64,000 nucleotides of DNA from JAICKM01 sp050998805 (GCA_050998805.1 JBPCPV010000046.1:1-64000), one strand, 5' to 3'. Positions 44,789 through 53,378 are shown, counted from the first letter of the stretch. Notes: a model not told the origin generated them from the letters alone. Numbers and translations are program-made.

Positions 44789-44832
44789 CGTGGACGACAT
44801 CTTCCGCTTTCTCTCCCGCGCAATGGATAGGA
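44789..44832 (+). pseudogene. Gene remnant sharing VDxIFRFL
   Basis: A short segment reading VDDIFRFLSRAMDRK, with the DNA close to 32575-32618 (about 7 mismatches in 44). It lies in the 236-bp gap between the ABC operon and mutL, with no start or stop context of its own. It is probably debris of the same lost gene family. Confidence 0.45.
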
Positions 44833-44916
44833 AAAGAGGGCGAACACTACCCCCAGATTGACGCCTATGGTACAATGCCACCAACAAATACGTAATACGC
44901 ACCACGGAGCAGACAG

Positions 44917-46890
44917 ATGCCGATACAGGTATTGGGGCCGGATGTAGCCGCGAAGATCGCCGCCGGGGAAGTGATCGAGCGTCCGGCTTCCGTCATCAAA
45001 GAGCTGATGGACAACTCGATAGACGCCGGGGCCACCGAGATCCGCGTCGAGATCCGGGGCGGCGGCCAGCCGTTCATGCGCGTTAGCGACAACGGCAGGG
45101 GAATACCCGCGTCTGAGTTGCCCCTCGCCTTCCTCCGTCACGCCACGTCCAAGATCAACACAGCCGAGGAGCTTTTCGCCCTGCACACGCTCGGCTTCCG
45201 GGGCGAGGCCCTCGCCAGCGCGAGCGCCGTGGGCCGCGTCACGATCACGACCCGCACGCCGGAGGACGAGTCCGGCACCGAGATGACCGTCGAGGGCGGG
45301 CAGCCCGGCCGCCCCGGTCCGCGCGGCACCCCGCGCGGCACCATCGTCACCGTGCGCGACCTCTTCTTCAACGTCCCTGCCCGCCTGAAGTTCCTCAAAT
45401 CCGCTCCCTCCGAGTCTGCCCACGTCACCGGCCTCGTCCAGCAATACGCTCTCGCCTATCCTGCGATCCGCTTCCTCCTGGTGAGCGACGGCAAGAGCGT
45501 CTTCTCCTCGCCCGGCAACGGCGACCTGCGCGACGCCATACGCCAGGTCTACGGCCAGGAAGTAGCCTCTGCCATGCTCCCCGTGGGCCGCCTGCCTGAG
45601 ACCGAGCCTGAGATCTCGACCGATCCCTTCGCCGACTGGCTTGACCCCGATGCATCCCCCGGCCCCCCGCGAGCGTCCACGCCCGAAGCTACTGTCGAGC
45701 CAGAGGTAGATGACGAAGATCGCCCTGCCGTGACGGTTTGGGGCTACGTCAGCCCGCCCGCCGTCAGCCGCACCAACCGGGGCGCGCAGCACTTCTTCGT
45801 GAACGGGCGCGCCATTGGCAGCCGGATGCTCGGCTACGCTCTCGAAGAGGCATACCACAGCCTCCTCATGGTGGGGCGGCACCCGCTCGCCGTCCTCAAC
45901 GTGCGCGTGGACCCCGCCGATCTGGACGCGAACGTGCATCCGACGAAGAGCGAGGTCAAGTTCCGCCACGAGCGCGCCGTGTTCATCGCTTTGCAGAAGG
46001 CGGTCCGCGATGCCCTTGAGGCCCACAGCCCCGTGCCGAGCTTCGGCACACGCAGCGCCGAGGGATGGGCGCTGCCCGAAGTCTCAGCCGCTGGGCAGGA
46101 CGGCGCTCCGGTCGCCCCGATTGACGCCGACCACGAGCAGCGCGAGCTTTTCGGCGGCTATGAGTCGCCCGCTCTCACTTGGTCGGCAATGCCCCCGGTC
46201 GAGGCAACGTCCGGCATGGATGCTGCCGCACCTGTCGCCGAGCCTTCGGGTGCGCCCGACGCTGCCGCCCCGCTCGGCGCGCTGCCCGGCGTAAGCAGCC
46301 GCGAGAAGCTGCCCCCGCTGCGTGTCGTCGGCCAGGTGGCGAACACCTACCTGATCACCGAGGGGCCGGACGGAATGTTCCTGATCGACCAGCACGCCGC
46401 CCACGAGCGCGTGCTCTACGAGCGGTTCGACCGCCAGGTGCGGAGTGGGCGCGGCGTGGATGTCCAGCCGCTCTTGCAGCCGATGACCCTCCAGCTCACC
46501 GCCCGCCAGCGCGCCGAGGTCGAGCCGGTGCTGCCCCTCCTCCGCGATGTCGGATTCGATCTGGAGTTGGTCAGTGGGCACGAAAACGGCCTGCTGATCC
46601 GCGCCGTGCCCGCTATGTACGGGGAGCGCGTCTCGGTCGGCGGCATGTCGGAGATGATCGACGAGCTGCTCGTCGGCAGCCCGCCCGACAGGTGGCGCGA
46701 TCAGCTGATTATCACGCTCGCCTGCCACAGCGCGATACGCGCCGGCAAGTCGCTCGGCGTCGAGGAGATGCGCGCCCTGGTCGGCCAGTTGGAGGTCTGC
46801 ACCTTCCCACGCCTCTGCGCGCACGGCCGTCCCACGATGCTTCACCTGAGCGCGTTGCAGCTGGAGCGTGAGTTTGGGCGCAGGGGGTAA
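44917..46890 (+). CDS. mutL: DNA mismatch repair protein MutL (endonuclease type)
   Basis: A 657-residue MutL. The GHKL ATPase part has AAGEVIERPASVIKELMDNS, DNGRGI and GFRGEALASA. The C-terminal domain carries the metal motif DQHA(X)2E(X)4E at about residue 491 (DQHAAHERVLYERF), so it is the nicking type found in bacteria without MutH. A Pro/Ala-rich linker joins the two. TACAAT at 44871-44876 is a possible -10 box. No mutS is in the window. A methyltransferase gene follows six bases later. Confidence 0.96.
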   Translation: MPIQVLGPDVAAKIAAGEVIERPASVIKELMDNSIDAGATEIRVEIRGGGQPFMRVSDNGRGIPASELPLAFLRHATSKINTAEELFALHTLGFRGEALASASAVGRVTITTRTPEDESGTEMTVEGGQPGRPGPRGTPRGTIVTVRDLFFNVPARLKFLKSAPSESAHVTGLVQQYALAYPAIRFLLVSDGKSVFSSPGNGDLRDAIRQVYGQEVASAMLPVGRLPETEPEISTDPFADWLDPDASPGPPRASTPEATVEPEVDDEDRPAVTVWGYVSPPAVSRTNRGAQHFFVNGRAIGSRMLGYALEEAYHSLLMVGRHPLAVLNVRVDPADLDANVHPTKSEVKFRHERAVFIALQKAVRDALEAHSPVPSFGTRSAEGWALPEVSAAGQDGAPVAPIDADHEQRELFGGYESPALTWSAMPPVEATSGMDAAAPVAEPSGAPDAAAPLGALPGVSSREKLPPLRVVGQVANTYLITEGPDGMFLIDQHAAHERVLYERFDRQVRSGRGVDVQPLLQPMTLQLTARQRAEVEPVLPLLRDVGFDLELVSGHENGLLIRAVPAMYGERVSVGGMSEMIDELLVGSPPDRWRDQLIITLACHSAIRAGKSLGVEEMRALVGQLEVCTFPRLCAHGRPTMLHLSALQLEREFGRRG

Positions 46891-46896
46891 CTCATC

Positions 46897-47496
46897 GTGG
46901 ACACAGACCCGACCGACCCCGCGAACCGATGGCTCAACCAGCCGAATGTGCAGGGCGACGCATATGACTCCCGCTACCGCGAAGCCGAGCGGGCTGGAGA
47001 GAACGTGCATGGTGAGGCCGATTTCGTGGAGAGTTTCCACCCCACCTCTGTGCTCGACGCCGGCTGCGGCACCGGGCGCGTCGGCATCGAGCTGGCCCGC
47101 CGGGGCATCGAAGTTGTCGGCGTGGATATTGACCCCCGCCTCCTGAACACGGCCCGCAAGAAAGCCCCGCAGATCGCCTGGCACCTGGCCGACCTCTCGA
47201 AGTTCGACCTCCATCGCCGGCTCGACCTCATCGTGATGGCCGGCAACGTGATGATCTTCCTCGCCCCCGGCACCGAGGGCACCGTGCTGCGGAACCTGGC
47301 ACGCCACCTGGCTCCCGGCGGCCATATCGTTGCCGGCTTCCAGTTGAGCATCGGCTACCTCTCCCTCGCCGACTACGACCGCCTGGCATCAGAAGCCCGA
47401 TTGGAACTCGTGGAGCGGTACTCGACCTGGGACCGCGCCCCCTGGTCCCCGGCAGACAACTATGCCGTCTCAGTGCATCGGCACGCGAGGGGATAG
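46897..47496 (+). CDS. Small SAM-dependent methyltransferase
   Basis: A 199-residue class I methyltransferase: SVLDAGCGTGRVGIELARRG, VVGVDIDPRLLNTAR, RHLAPGGHIVAGFQLS. Start GTG 46897. The first ~45 residues (VQGDAYDSRYREAERAGENV) match methyltransferases seen next to DNA-repair genes in actinobacteria and Chloroflexota (recall, not checked). The acceptor is unknown. Probably cotranscribed with mutL. Confidence 0.85.
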   Translation: MDTDPTDPANRWLNQPNVQGDAYDSRYREAERAGENVHGEADFVESFHPTSVLDAGCGTGRVGIELARRGIEVVGVDIDPRLLNTARKKAPQIAWHLADLSKFDLHRRLDLIVMAGNVMIFLAPGTEGTVLRNLARHLAPGGHIVAGFQLSIGYLSLADYDRLASEARLELVERYSTWDRAPWSPADNYAVSVHRHARG

Positions 47497-47533
47497 TGAG
47501 GCGATCCGCCAAATTTCCGGTGAAAAGGTAAGA

Positions 47534-48520
47534 TCAGCGGGCGGCGATTGACGGCTGCCGAGCCGGCAGCTCCGCGTGCTCTGCGGCCGCCTGGCGGTAG
47601 ACCGGCGTACACCAGTGGGCGTACTTCGGCACGTTGCCGCGCACCACCTCGAAGTAGAGCTTCTGCAAGGCCCGCCCGACTTCGCCGATACCGCCGTTGC
47701 CCACAGGCCGGTGATCCACGCTGCCCACCGGGGCGATCTGCGCGCCGGTGCCGCAGAGGATCAGCTCGTCGGCGACGTACAGCTCGGTGCGGTCAATCGT
47801 CCGCTCCACCACCGACAGGCCGAGTTCCTCCCGAGCCAGCGTCATGATCGTCTCGCGGGTGATGCCCTCGAGGATGTTCTCGGTTACCGGCGGCGTGTAG
47901 AGCGTGCCGCTGCGGAGCATGAACAGGTTTTCCGCGCTCCCCTCAGAGACATGCCCGTCGGCGTTCAGCATGATCGCCTCGTCGAAGCCGTTCAGCAATG
48001 CCTCGCTCTTCGAGAAGGCGCTGTTCACGTATGATCCGGTGATCTTCGCACGTGGGGGGATCATGTTGTCGTCTATCCGCCGCCACGAGGAGACGCCCGC
48101 CTTCAGCGCCCTGTCTATGTCTATGTAGTTGCCGAACGGCTGCACCGTGATGTAGAGGTCGTCCTCCAGGTCGTGCAGCCGCACTCCGATGATCTCCGAA
48201 GACTTGTAGGCCGAGGGGCGGACGTAGGTATCGGTGTGTATATCGCTGCGGCGGATGCACTCCTTCGTGATCTCGCCGAGTTCTTCCACGCTCTGGAGGA
48301 GGTTGATCAGCAGGACTGACGCCGACTGCTGTAGGCGGGCGTAGTGTTCGTCGAGGCGGAACAGGTAGAGCTGCTCCTGCTCATCGTTGTAATAGCCGCG
48401 GATGCCCTCGAAGCAGCCGGTGCCGTAGCTGAAACCGTGCGTCAAGATGCCGACTTTGGCATCGGCAAGCGGCATGTACTCGCCCTTGAAATAGCAGATA
48501 ATCGTCGGGTCAAAAGACAT
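47534..48520 (-). CDS. ilvE: Branched-chain amino acid aminotransferase
   Basis: A 328-residue class IV PLP enzyme that carries out the last step of valine, leucine and isoleucine synthesis. Motifs: THGFSYGTGCFEGIRGYY, the PLP lysine Lys159 in AKITGSYVNSAF, and SEGSAENLFMLRSG. AAGGAGAG precedes ATG 48520. The promoter is TTGCGC-18-TATAAT at 48587-48616 (minus strand). The ~70-base leader holds a GGCAGCC...GGCTGCC stem, possibly a small regulatory hairpin. Confidence 0.95.
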   Translation of the reverse strand: MSFDPTIICYFKGEYMPLADAKVGILTHGFSYGTGCFEGIRGYYNDEQEQLYLFRLDEHYARLQQSASVLLINLLQSVEELGEITKECIRRSDIHTDTYVRPSAYKSSEIIGVRLHDLEDDLYITVQPFGNYIDIDRALKAGVSSWRRIDDNMIPPRAKITGSYVNSAFSKSEALLNGFDEAIMLNADGHVSEGSAENLFMLRSGTLYTPPVTENILEGITRETIMTLAREELGLSVVERTIDRTELYVADELILCGTGAQIAPVGSVDHRPVGNGGIGEVGRALQKLYFEVVRGNVPKYAHWCTPVYRQAAAEHAELPARQPSIAAR

Positions 48521-48586
48521 TTGTGCTCTCCTTCGTCATTGAAGTTGAATTTGGCAGCCAAACCCCCCTGTTCCCGGGGCTGCCCC

Positions 48587-48616
48587 ATTATACCACCGCC
48601 GGTGCTGCCGGCGCAA
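48587..48616 (-). promoter_or_regulatory. ilvE promoter
   Basis: TTGCGC (48616-48611), 18 bp, TATAAT (48592-48587) on the minus strand. It is divergent from the tRNA promoter, with only four bases between the two -35 boxes. Confidence 0.65.
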
Positions 48617-48620
48617 GCGG

Positions 48621-48649
48621 TTGACTCCGCCGCATCGTTGTGATACAAT
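48621..48649 (+). promoter_or_regulatory. tRNA-Gly promoter
   Basis: TTGACT (48621-48626), 17 bp, TACAAT (48644-48649), 67 bases before the tRNA. It matches the promoter at 11164 at most positions. Confidence 0.7.
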
Positions 48650-48715
48650 AGACGGGCAAGCACCGTTGCAGGTCGGCTGCCCCTCCGGGGTCTGCGGCCC
48701 GTGGCGGCACTGCTA

Positions 48716-48788
48716 GCGGGTGTAACTCAGTTGGCAGAGTGTCTGCTTCCCAAGCAGAATGTCGTGGGTTCGAATCCCATCGCCCGCT
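48716..48788 (+). tRNA. tRNA-Gly(CCC)
   Basis: A full cloverleaf: acceptor GCGGGTG pairs with CGCCCGC (48781-48787), anticodon stem TCTGC/GCAGA with loop TTCCCAA, anticodon CCC at 48749-48751, and T-arm GTGGG-TTCGAAT-CCCAT. CCA is not encoded. It stands alone after a strong promoter. Confidence 0.95.
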
Positions 48789-48931
48789 CCCCGCCTCGTT
48801 CATATAGGCGGCCCATTTTCGTCCCGCTCCCGCGTGCCTAAGCCTTCGATAGTACAGGTAACCTACACGGAAGAAGCGATAGCGTTCGTACAATACATTG
48901 GCGGCGGGACAGCCCACCAAGGAGATTTGCC

Positions 48932-49969
48932 ATGCAGACCCCACAATACCCCTGCCCGCGTTGCGGAGCGCCTATACAGAGCGGCCAGCCCACCTGTACC
49001 AACTGTGGCCTCTCGCTCGACCCAGCCAGTATCGCAGCTTTCCAGCAGCAGAGAGCCACTCAACAGATACCGGGCGTGGCGTATCCGGTTGCGATGGCTC
49101 CTGGTGTGGCACCTAAGCCTCGACGGTCATGGCCTCTTATCATCGGCGTGGCGGTCGTTGTCTTGCTGTTAGCTTGCGGCCTTCTAAGTGCCGTGCTCCC
49201 AAAGTCTCCGGCTGGGCAGACGGGGCAGGTGGCCGATACGCCGACAGCCGTGGCTATCGCGCCAGCCACGAAGCCGACGGCCGCAGTCCAGGCAGTGGCG
49301 ACAAGTGTCGGCACTGTAGCGACACCGGTCATAGCCTCTCCGACTACCGCAAGTCCACCGGCAGTTTCCGCCGCCGGCAACCCAAGCGTGAAGATATTGG
49401 ATCAGACGGAGTACGCGGATAGCATCGGTATCGATCATGTGATCGGCGTGATTCAGAATACCGGGACTGGACCTGTTGACCAGATCAAGGTCGTTGCGAG
49501 CTGGAATGATGCGAGCGGCGCAACAGTGGCGACTGGTGACGATAACCTGCTCTCACTTGTCATTCTGGCACCCGGCCAGAAGGCACCTTTTGACGTCGAC
49601 TTGCTAGCCAAAGCACCTGTGAACGCTAAACTGCAAATGCAGACCCAAGCCGCGAGCTACGATCCTAATGGGCTTATCCTCTTCCCCCCAGCTCAGGGCC
49701 TCACTGTCGAAGGTGATAAGTTGGGGAAAGGTTCCTTCAGCACGACAGTGACCGGACGAGTTGTGAACAAAGGTAAACTCCCGGCCACATTGGTCGGAAT
49801 CCTGGTAATCGGCTATGACGCAAAGGGCAAGGTCATAGATGTCGCAGATGGCTCCCCCGAACTCGATCCCATCGCGCCGGGGGCCAATTCGCCGTTCAGC
49901 GTGGATTTGCGACGCAGTGATGTGAAAGTCGCGAAGTACGAATTGCTGGTTCGAGGGGTTGAGAAGTAG
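48932..49969 (+). CDS. Zinc-ribbon membrane protein with extracellular FxLYD-like domains
   Basis: A 345-residue protein. An N-terminal zinc ribbon (CPRCGAPIQSGQPTCTNCGL) is followed by one TM helix (WPLIIGVAVVVLLLACGLLS), a Thr/Ala/Pro-rich linker, and two beta-rich repeats (IGVIQNTGTGPVDQIKVVAS and VTGRVVNKGKLPATLVGILV) that resemble FxLYD domains. The function is unknown; such proteins may sense or organise the envelope. AAGGAG before ATG 48932; a TACAAT box lies at 48889-48894. Confidence 0.75.
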   Translation: MQTPQYPCPRCGAPIQSGQPTCTNCGLSLDPASIAAFQQQRATQQIPGVAYPVAMAPGVAPKPRRSWPLIIGVAVVVLLLACGLLSAVLPKSPAGQTGQVADTPTAVAIAPATKPTAAVQAVATSVGTVATPVIASPTTASPPAVSAAGNPSVKILDQTEYADSIGIDHVIGVIQNTGTGPVDQIKVVASWNDASGATVATGDDNLLSLVILAPGQKAPFDVDLLAKAPVNAKLQMQTQAASYDPNGLILFPPAQGLTVEGDKLGKGSFSTTVTGRVVNKGKLPATLVGILVIGYDAKGKVIDVADGSPELDPIAPGANSPFSVDLRRSDVKVAKYELLVRGVEK

Positions 49970-50035
49970 AAGGTTAGACGCGAATTGGCCCCAAGATCGA
50001 ATGGCAAATAGGCGAACTTCTGCCCTGGAGTGAGA

Positions 50036-50063
50036 CAGGGGCGGGTTTCAAACCCGCGCCCCC
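50036..50063. repeat. Palindromic intergenic element
   Basis: GCGGGTTTCAAACCCGC (50041-50057) is an 8-bp inverted repeat around one base, extended by GGGG/CCCC with a bulge. It may be a transcription terminator without a T-run or a mobile palindrome. Confidence 0.5.
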
Positions 50064-50132
50064 GGTAAGGCACTGCTCCGGCAGGTGGTAAGATGGTGAC
50101 GCTCTATGCTCCCAATCCCAAGGAGAAGCCTG

Positions 50133-50293
50133 ATGACCGAACAGAATCGCATCCCCACGGCGGAAAAGGAGACTGGCTAGAGATCTTCAGCGATGGCGTG
50201 TTCGCTATCGCGATCACCCTGCTCACGTAACTTAGTGTGGCGATCTGTAGTATCCTCTGGATTTTCTGGGTGTTTGCCAGTGCGCGGCTCTGA
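50133..50293 (+). pseudogene. Remnant of a TMEM175/DUF1211 channel gene
   Basis: AAGGAG precedes ATG 50133 (MTEQNRIPTAEKE, stop). In a second frame, DWLEIFSDGVFAIAITLL follows at about 50173-50230; this is the hallmark first helix of TMEM175-type potassium channels. A hydrophobic end (ILWIFWVFASARL) and a stop follow at 50291-50293. Most of the gene is deleted and the start is frameshifted. Confidence 0.7.
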
Positions 50294-50301
50294 TGCGGCT
50301 C

Positions 50302-50330
50302 TTGCGCCCGCCATCCTGATCGGGTACAAT
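50302..50330 (+). promoter_or_regulatory. DedA gene promoter
   Basis: TTGCGC (50302-50307), 17 bp, TACAAT (50325-50330), followed by AGGAGG at 50361-50366. Confidence 0.6.
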
Positions 50331-50373
50331 AGCCGTTACATACACTGGACGATCATACACAGGAGGAGACTAC

Positions 50374-51012
50374 TTGGGATTCTTGAACGGCCTGGAAGCC
50401 TCACTCTGGAGCTTTCTTGAGAGCCTCTATCACACCGTGGGCTGGCTCGGCGTGGTGCTGATGATGACAATCGAGAGCGCCTGCATCCCGCTGCCCAGCG
50501 AGATAATCATGCCGCTCGCCGGCAGCTACCTGGTACACGGCTTTGGCGACCTGATCATCGCGGGGCTGGCCGGGGCGGTCGGCTGCACACTCGGCTCGGC
50601 GCTCGCCTACTGGGTCGGTGCGCTCGGCGGGCGTCCGATTGTCGAGAAGTACGGCAAGTACCTGCTCATCAGGCCCCACCACCTTGATACCGCCGACCGG
50701 TGGTTCGCGCGCTGGGGCGAGGCGACGGCCTTCTTCTCCCGCCTCGTGCCGGTGGTGCGGACATTCATCTCCTTCCCGGCGGGCGTCGCCCGGATGAACT
50801 TCCCGAAGTTTCTGCTCTTCACCTTCCTCGGCTCGTTCCCCTGGTCGTTCCTGCTCGCCTGGGCGGGAGCCACATGGCGGCCCGAGGACGTGCGTGCGGC
50901 GATGCGCCCGTTCGACCTGCCGATCGCGCTGGTCATCCTCGTGCTGATCGCCTGGTTCGTCTGGCGCAGCCTCCGCGAGCGGCGGCAGCCCGCGCCACCG
51001 GCGGCGTCCTAA
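50374..51012 (+). CDS. DedA family membrane protein
   Basis: A 212-residue DedA/SNARE-associated protein. Motifs: ESACIPLPSEIIMPLAGSYL, GALGGRPIVEKYGKYLLI, and FFSRLVPVVRTFISFPAGVA. DedA proteins are linked to lipid-carrier recycling and membrane charge balance. The start is TTG 50374, eight bases after AGGAGG; no ATG is available near it. A translin-like gene follows three bases after the stop. Confidence 0.92.
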   Translation: MGFLNGLEASLWSFLESLYHTVGWLGVVLMMTIESACIPLPSEIIMPLAGSYLVHGFGDLIIAGLAGAVGCTLGSALAYWVGALGGRPIVEKYGKYLLIRPHHLDTADRWFARWGEATAFFSRLVPVVRTFISFPAGVARMNFPKFLLFTFLGSFPWSFLLAWAGATWRPEDVRAAMRPFDLPIALVILVLIAWFVWRSLRERRQPAPPAAS

Positions 51013-51015
51013 GAG

Positions 51016-51696
51016 ATGGGGGCCGACGCGGGGCTGGAGGAGATAGGCGATGGCCTGCTGCGCGACCTCGACGCCCGCAACTCGGCGCGCGAAAAGGCCC
51101 TCGCTGACTCGCGCGCCGTTATCCGTAACTGCGCGCAGTCTGTGCGGGCGACGCATCGGGCCGAGTTCGACCGCGCGGCTGAACTCCTGGCAGCAGCCGG
51201 CACGCAGGCCGCAGCGACACGCCGGGAGCTGGCGACCGCGCCCGATATTTACTGGACCGGCTATGTGCAGGACGCGCAAAAGGAATATGCCGAGGCCGCC
51301 ATCATCCTCGCCGTCGTGACCGGAGTATCTCTGCCTACTCCTGGCGCTCTCGGCGTCGAGGCGGCACCCTATCTGAACGGCCTCGGAGAGGCGGCCGGCG
51401 AAATGCGCCGCTATGTGCTCGACATTATTCGCCAGGGCCGGACGGCGCGTGGCGAAGAGGTTCTGCGCGTGATGGACGACATCTACAGCCTGCTCGTCAC
51501 GATTGACTACCCCGACGCGGTGACGAACGGCCTGCGGCGCACGACCGATATGGTGCGCGGCGTGCTCGAGCGCACTCGTGGCGACCTCACTCTCGCCATC
51601 CAGCAGCAGACTTTGACCTCGGCTCTCGCCCGGCACCTGCCCGATACCGGCCAGGTCTACATGACTCCAATCAGCCACGGCGACGACGGCGAGTGA
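51016..51696 (+). CDS. Translin-like protein
   Basis: A 226-residue all-helical protein that fits the translin superfamily: LDARNSAREKALADSRAVIR, RAEFDRAAELLAAAG, DAQKEYAEAAIILAVVTG, RRYVLDIIRQGRTARGEEVL, RVMDDIYSLLVTIDYPDAVT. Eukaryotic translin/TRAX act on RNA and ssDNA; archaeal and bacterial forms exist with poorly known roles. The acidic residues expected of the TRAX-like nuclease site (E in YAEA and D in MDDIY) are present. Probably in an operon with DedA. Confidence 0.8.
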   Translation: MGADAGLEEIGDGLLRDLDARNSAREKALADSRAVIRNCAQSVRATHRAEFDRAAELLAAAGTQAAATRRELATAPDIYWTGYVQDAQKEYAEAAIILAVVTGVSLPTPGALGVEAAPYLNGLGEAAGEMRRYVLDIIRQGRTARGEEVLRVMDDIYSLLVTIDYPDAVTNGLRRTTDMVRGVLERTRGDLTLAIQQQTLTSALARHLPDTGQVYMTPISHGDDGE

Positions 51697-51706
51697 GCCG
51701 GTACAC

Positions 51707-52036
51707 ATGCCCCGCAGCCGGCCCCGCACGATAAGCGGCGGTGTACCGCAAGACAATGAGCGTGGTGTACCGCACGCGAAAGGCTACATCGTGCGGGCGA
51801 GCGAACTTGGGCGCTGGGCATATTGCCGCCGAGCATGGTGGCTGCGCTACGTCGCCCAGGTTGAGCCGCCGCCCTCGGGGCAAGCGCGGCTCGATGAGGG
51901 GCAGATAAGGCACGCGGAGCATGGGCGGGGCATCGAGCGGGCGGGAACGCTCCGAAGGTTCGCGCTGGCCTGCCTTCTCCTCGCCGCGCTCATCGGCCTG
52001 CTTTGTCTGCTGGTCGCGCTGGGACAATCTCGTTAG
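51707..52036 (+). CDS. Cas4-like N-terminal module with membrane tail
   Basis: A 109-residue protein. Residues ~27-80 (IVRASELGRWAYCRRAWWLR, then RLDEGQIRHAEHGRG) resemble the first part of Cas4/Dna2-type PD-(D/E)XK nucleases, including the cysteine that binds an iron-sulfur cluster in Cas4. The nuclease core is absent; instead a TM helix (LACLLLAALIGLLCLLVAL) ends the protein. The first 25 residues are poorly conserved, so the start may be later. Function unknown. Confidence 0.6.
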   Translation: MPRSRPRTISGGVPQDNERGVPHAKGYIVRASELGRWAYCRRAWWLRYVAQVEPPPSGQARLDEGQIRHAEHGRGIERAGTLRRFALACLLLAALIGLLCLLVALGQSR

Positions 52037-52050
52037 CCAGGAGGTTCACT

Positions 52051-52905
52051 ATGGCCGGTATCGGTTTCGTCACCGACAGCACGGCGCATGTTCCCGACGA
52101 TCTGATCGCCAAATATGACCTTCGGATCGCCAACCTCACCGTGCAGTTCGGCCAGGAGAGCTTTCTCGAACACGACCTCACGGCTGACGAGTTCTTCCGC
52201 AGGATGAAGATCAAGCAGCCGACGTCCTCCCAGCCGACACCTGACGAGTTCCTGCGGGTCTATGAAGACCTCGCTAAGGACCACGACAGCATCATCGTCG
52301 TCACGCTCTCCCACAAACTCAGCGGCACGATCAACACCGCGCGCCTCGCTGCGGGCATGATGCAGGACAAGGGTGTGAAGATCACCGTGATCGACAGCCT
52401 GTCGGCCTGGATGGGCACCGGCTTGCAGGCGATAGCGGGGGCGCAGGCCGCCGCCGAAGGCAAGTCCCACGAAGAGTGCGTAGAGGTGATCGAGGGCCTC
52501 GTGAAGCGGATGCAGGTCTTGCTCGTGGTGGACACGCTCGAATATCTGCAACGCGGCGGACGCATCGGCGGCGCGCAGGCGATGATCGGCACGGTGTTGC
52601 AGATCAAGCCGGTGCTGACGGTCCGCGACGGCGCGATCCAGCCGCTCGAGCGGGTGCGGACAAAGCGCAAGGCGCTTGATCGGATCGTGGAGATCATGGC
52701 GGAGCATGTCGGCACAAAGCCCTACACCGCGGTCGTCGGCCACGCGCAGGCCGAGGCCGAGGCCGCGCAGCTAAAGGCGGCGATCTTGCAGCGTATGCCC
52801 CAGATCCGCGACATGTACACCAGCCCGGTCAGCCCGGCGGTCGCGGTGCATATCGGCCCCGGCGCAATCGGCCTCGTCTACTACGTGCATACGGATCATT
52901 CCTGA
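52051..52905 (+). CDS. DegV family fatty-acid-binding protein
   Basis: A 284-residue DegV/FakB-like protein: VTDSTAHVPDDLI, IVVTLSHKLSGTINTARLAA, VIDSLSAWMGTGLQAIAGAQ, and VVDTLEYLQRGGRIGGAQAM. DegV proteins bind a fatty acid and, in Firmicutes, hand it to the kinase FakA. No fakA is in the window. CAGGAGG lies eight bases before ATG 52051. Confidence 0.93.
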   Translation: MAGIGFVTDSTAHVPDDLIAKYDLRIANLTVQFGQESFLEHDLTADEFFRRMKIKQPTSSQPTPDEFLRVYEDLAKDHDSIIVVTLSHKLSGTINTARLAAGMMQDKGVKITVIDSLSAWMGTGLQAIAGAQAAAEGKSHEECVEVIEGLVKRMQVLLVVDTLEYLQRGGRIGGAQAMIGTVLQIKPVLTVRDGAIQPLERVRTKRKALDRIVEIMAEHVGTKPYTAVVGHAQAEAEAAQLKAAILQRMPQIRDMYTSPVSPAVAVHIGPGAIGLVYYVHTDHS

Positions 52906-52919
52906 GAGAAGCCCTATCT

Positions 52920-53378
52920 ATGCACAGGATCTCCCGCTTTATTCTGGTAGAGGCACCCATCGAGCGTGTCTTCGAGTTCACATCGGACTACCGCAACCTG
53001 CCGCGTATCCAGACCGAGTTCCAGACGGTGCTGCCCCTGTCGGCGCAGACGCGGGGCCTGGGCGCGCAGGTGGAGGCAACGGGCAGCTTCCGGGGGCTGC
53101 CGATCAGGGTGAAGCTCGAGGTCGTGAAGTTCGAGCCGCCGCATCTGCTGGTGAGCGACTCGGCGGGGGCGATCCGCAGCCGCACCACATGGACTTTTCG
53201 GGAGCAGTCCGGCGGCCCTGACGCCCCAGCCCGCACCCGCGCCGCAGTCGCGGTTGAATATGAAATCCAGGTGCCCGGCCTGTCTCTACTGGGCGGCCTC
53301 GTGCAGCGCGACGTTGATGAGATGACCACCTGCTCACTGCGGCGGTTGAAGTCGCTATTGGAGGGTGGTGAACGCTGA
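52920..53378 (+). CDS. SRPBCC (START-like) protein
   Basis: A 152-residue polyketide-cyclase-like protein (ILVEAPIERVFEFTSDYRNL near the start, FEPPHLLVSDSAGAIRSRTT in the middle, and a final helix VQRDVDEMTTCSLRRLKSLL). It would bind a hydrophobic ligand; the ligand is unknown. Its 3' end overlaps the convergent FlgD-like gene by 24 bases. Confidence 0.82.
   Translation: MHRISRFILVEAPIERVFEFTSDYRNLPRIQTEFQTVLPLSAQTRGLGAQVEATGSFRGLPIRVKLEVVKFEPPHLLVSDSAGAIRSRTTWTFREQSGGPDAPARTRAAVAVEYEIQVPGLSLLGGLVQRDVDEMTTCSLRRLKSLLEGGER

Noticed and set aside
44858..44876. TTGACG and TACAAT before mutL as a promoter
   Set aside because: The spacer is only 7 bp; TACAAT may be a -10 box but not with this -35.
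44681..44916. Riboswitch upstream of the SsuABC/NMT1-type operon
   Set aside because: No thiamine, SAM or other conserved riboswitch core could be recognised on the minus strand.
48521..48590. T-box or attenuator leader for ilvE
   Set aside because: The leader of ~70 bases is too short for a T-box and has no leader peptide rich in branched-chain codons; only one simple stem is visible.
50036..50063. tRNA-like T-arm in the palindrome
   Set aside because: GGTTTCAAACC looks like a T-arm, but no acceptor or anticodon stem fits around it.
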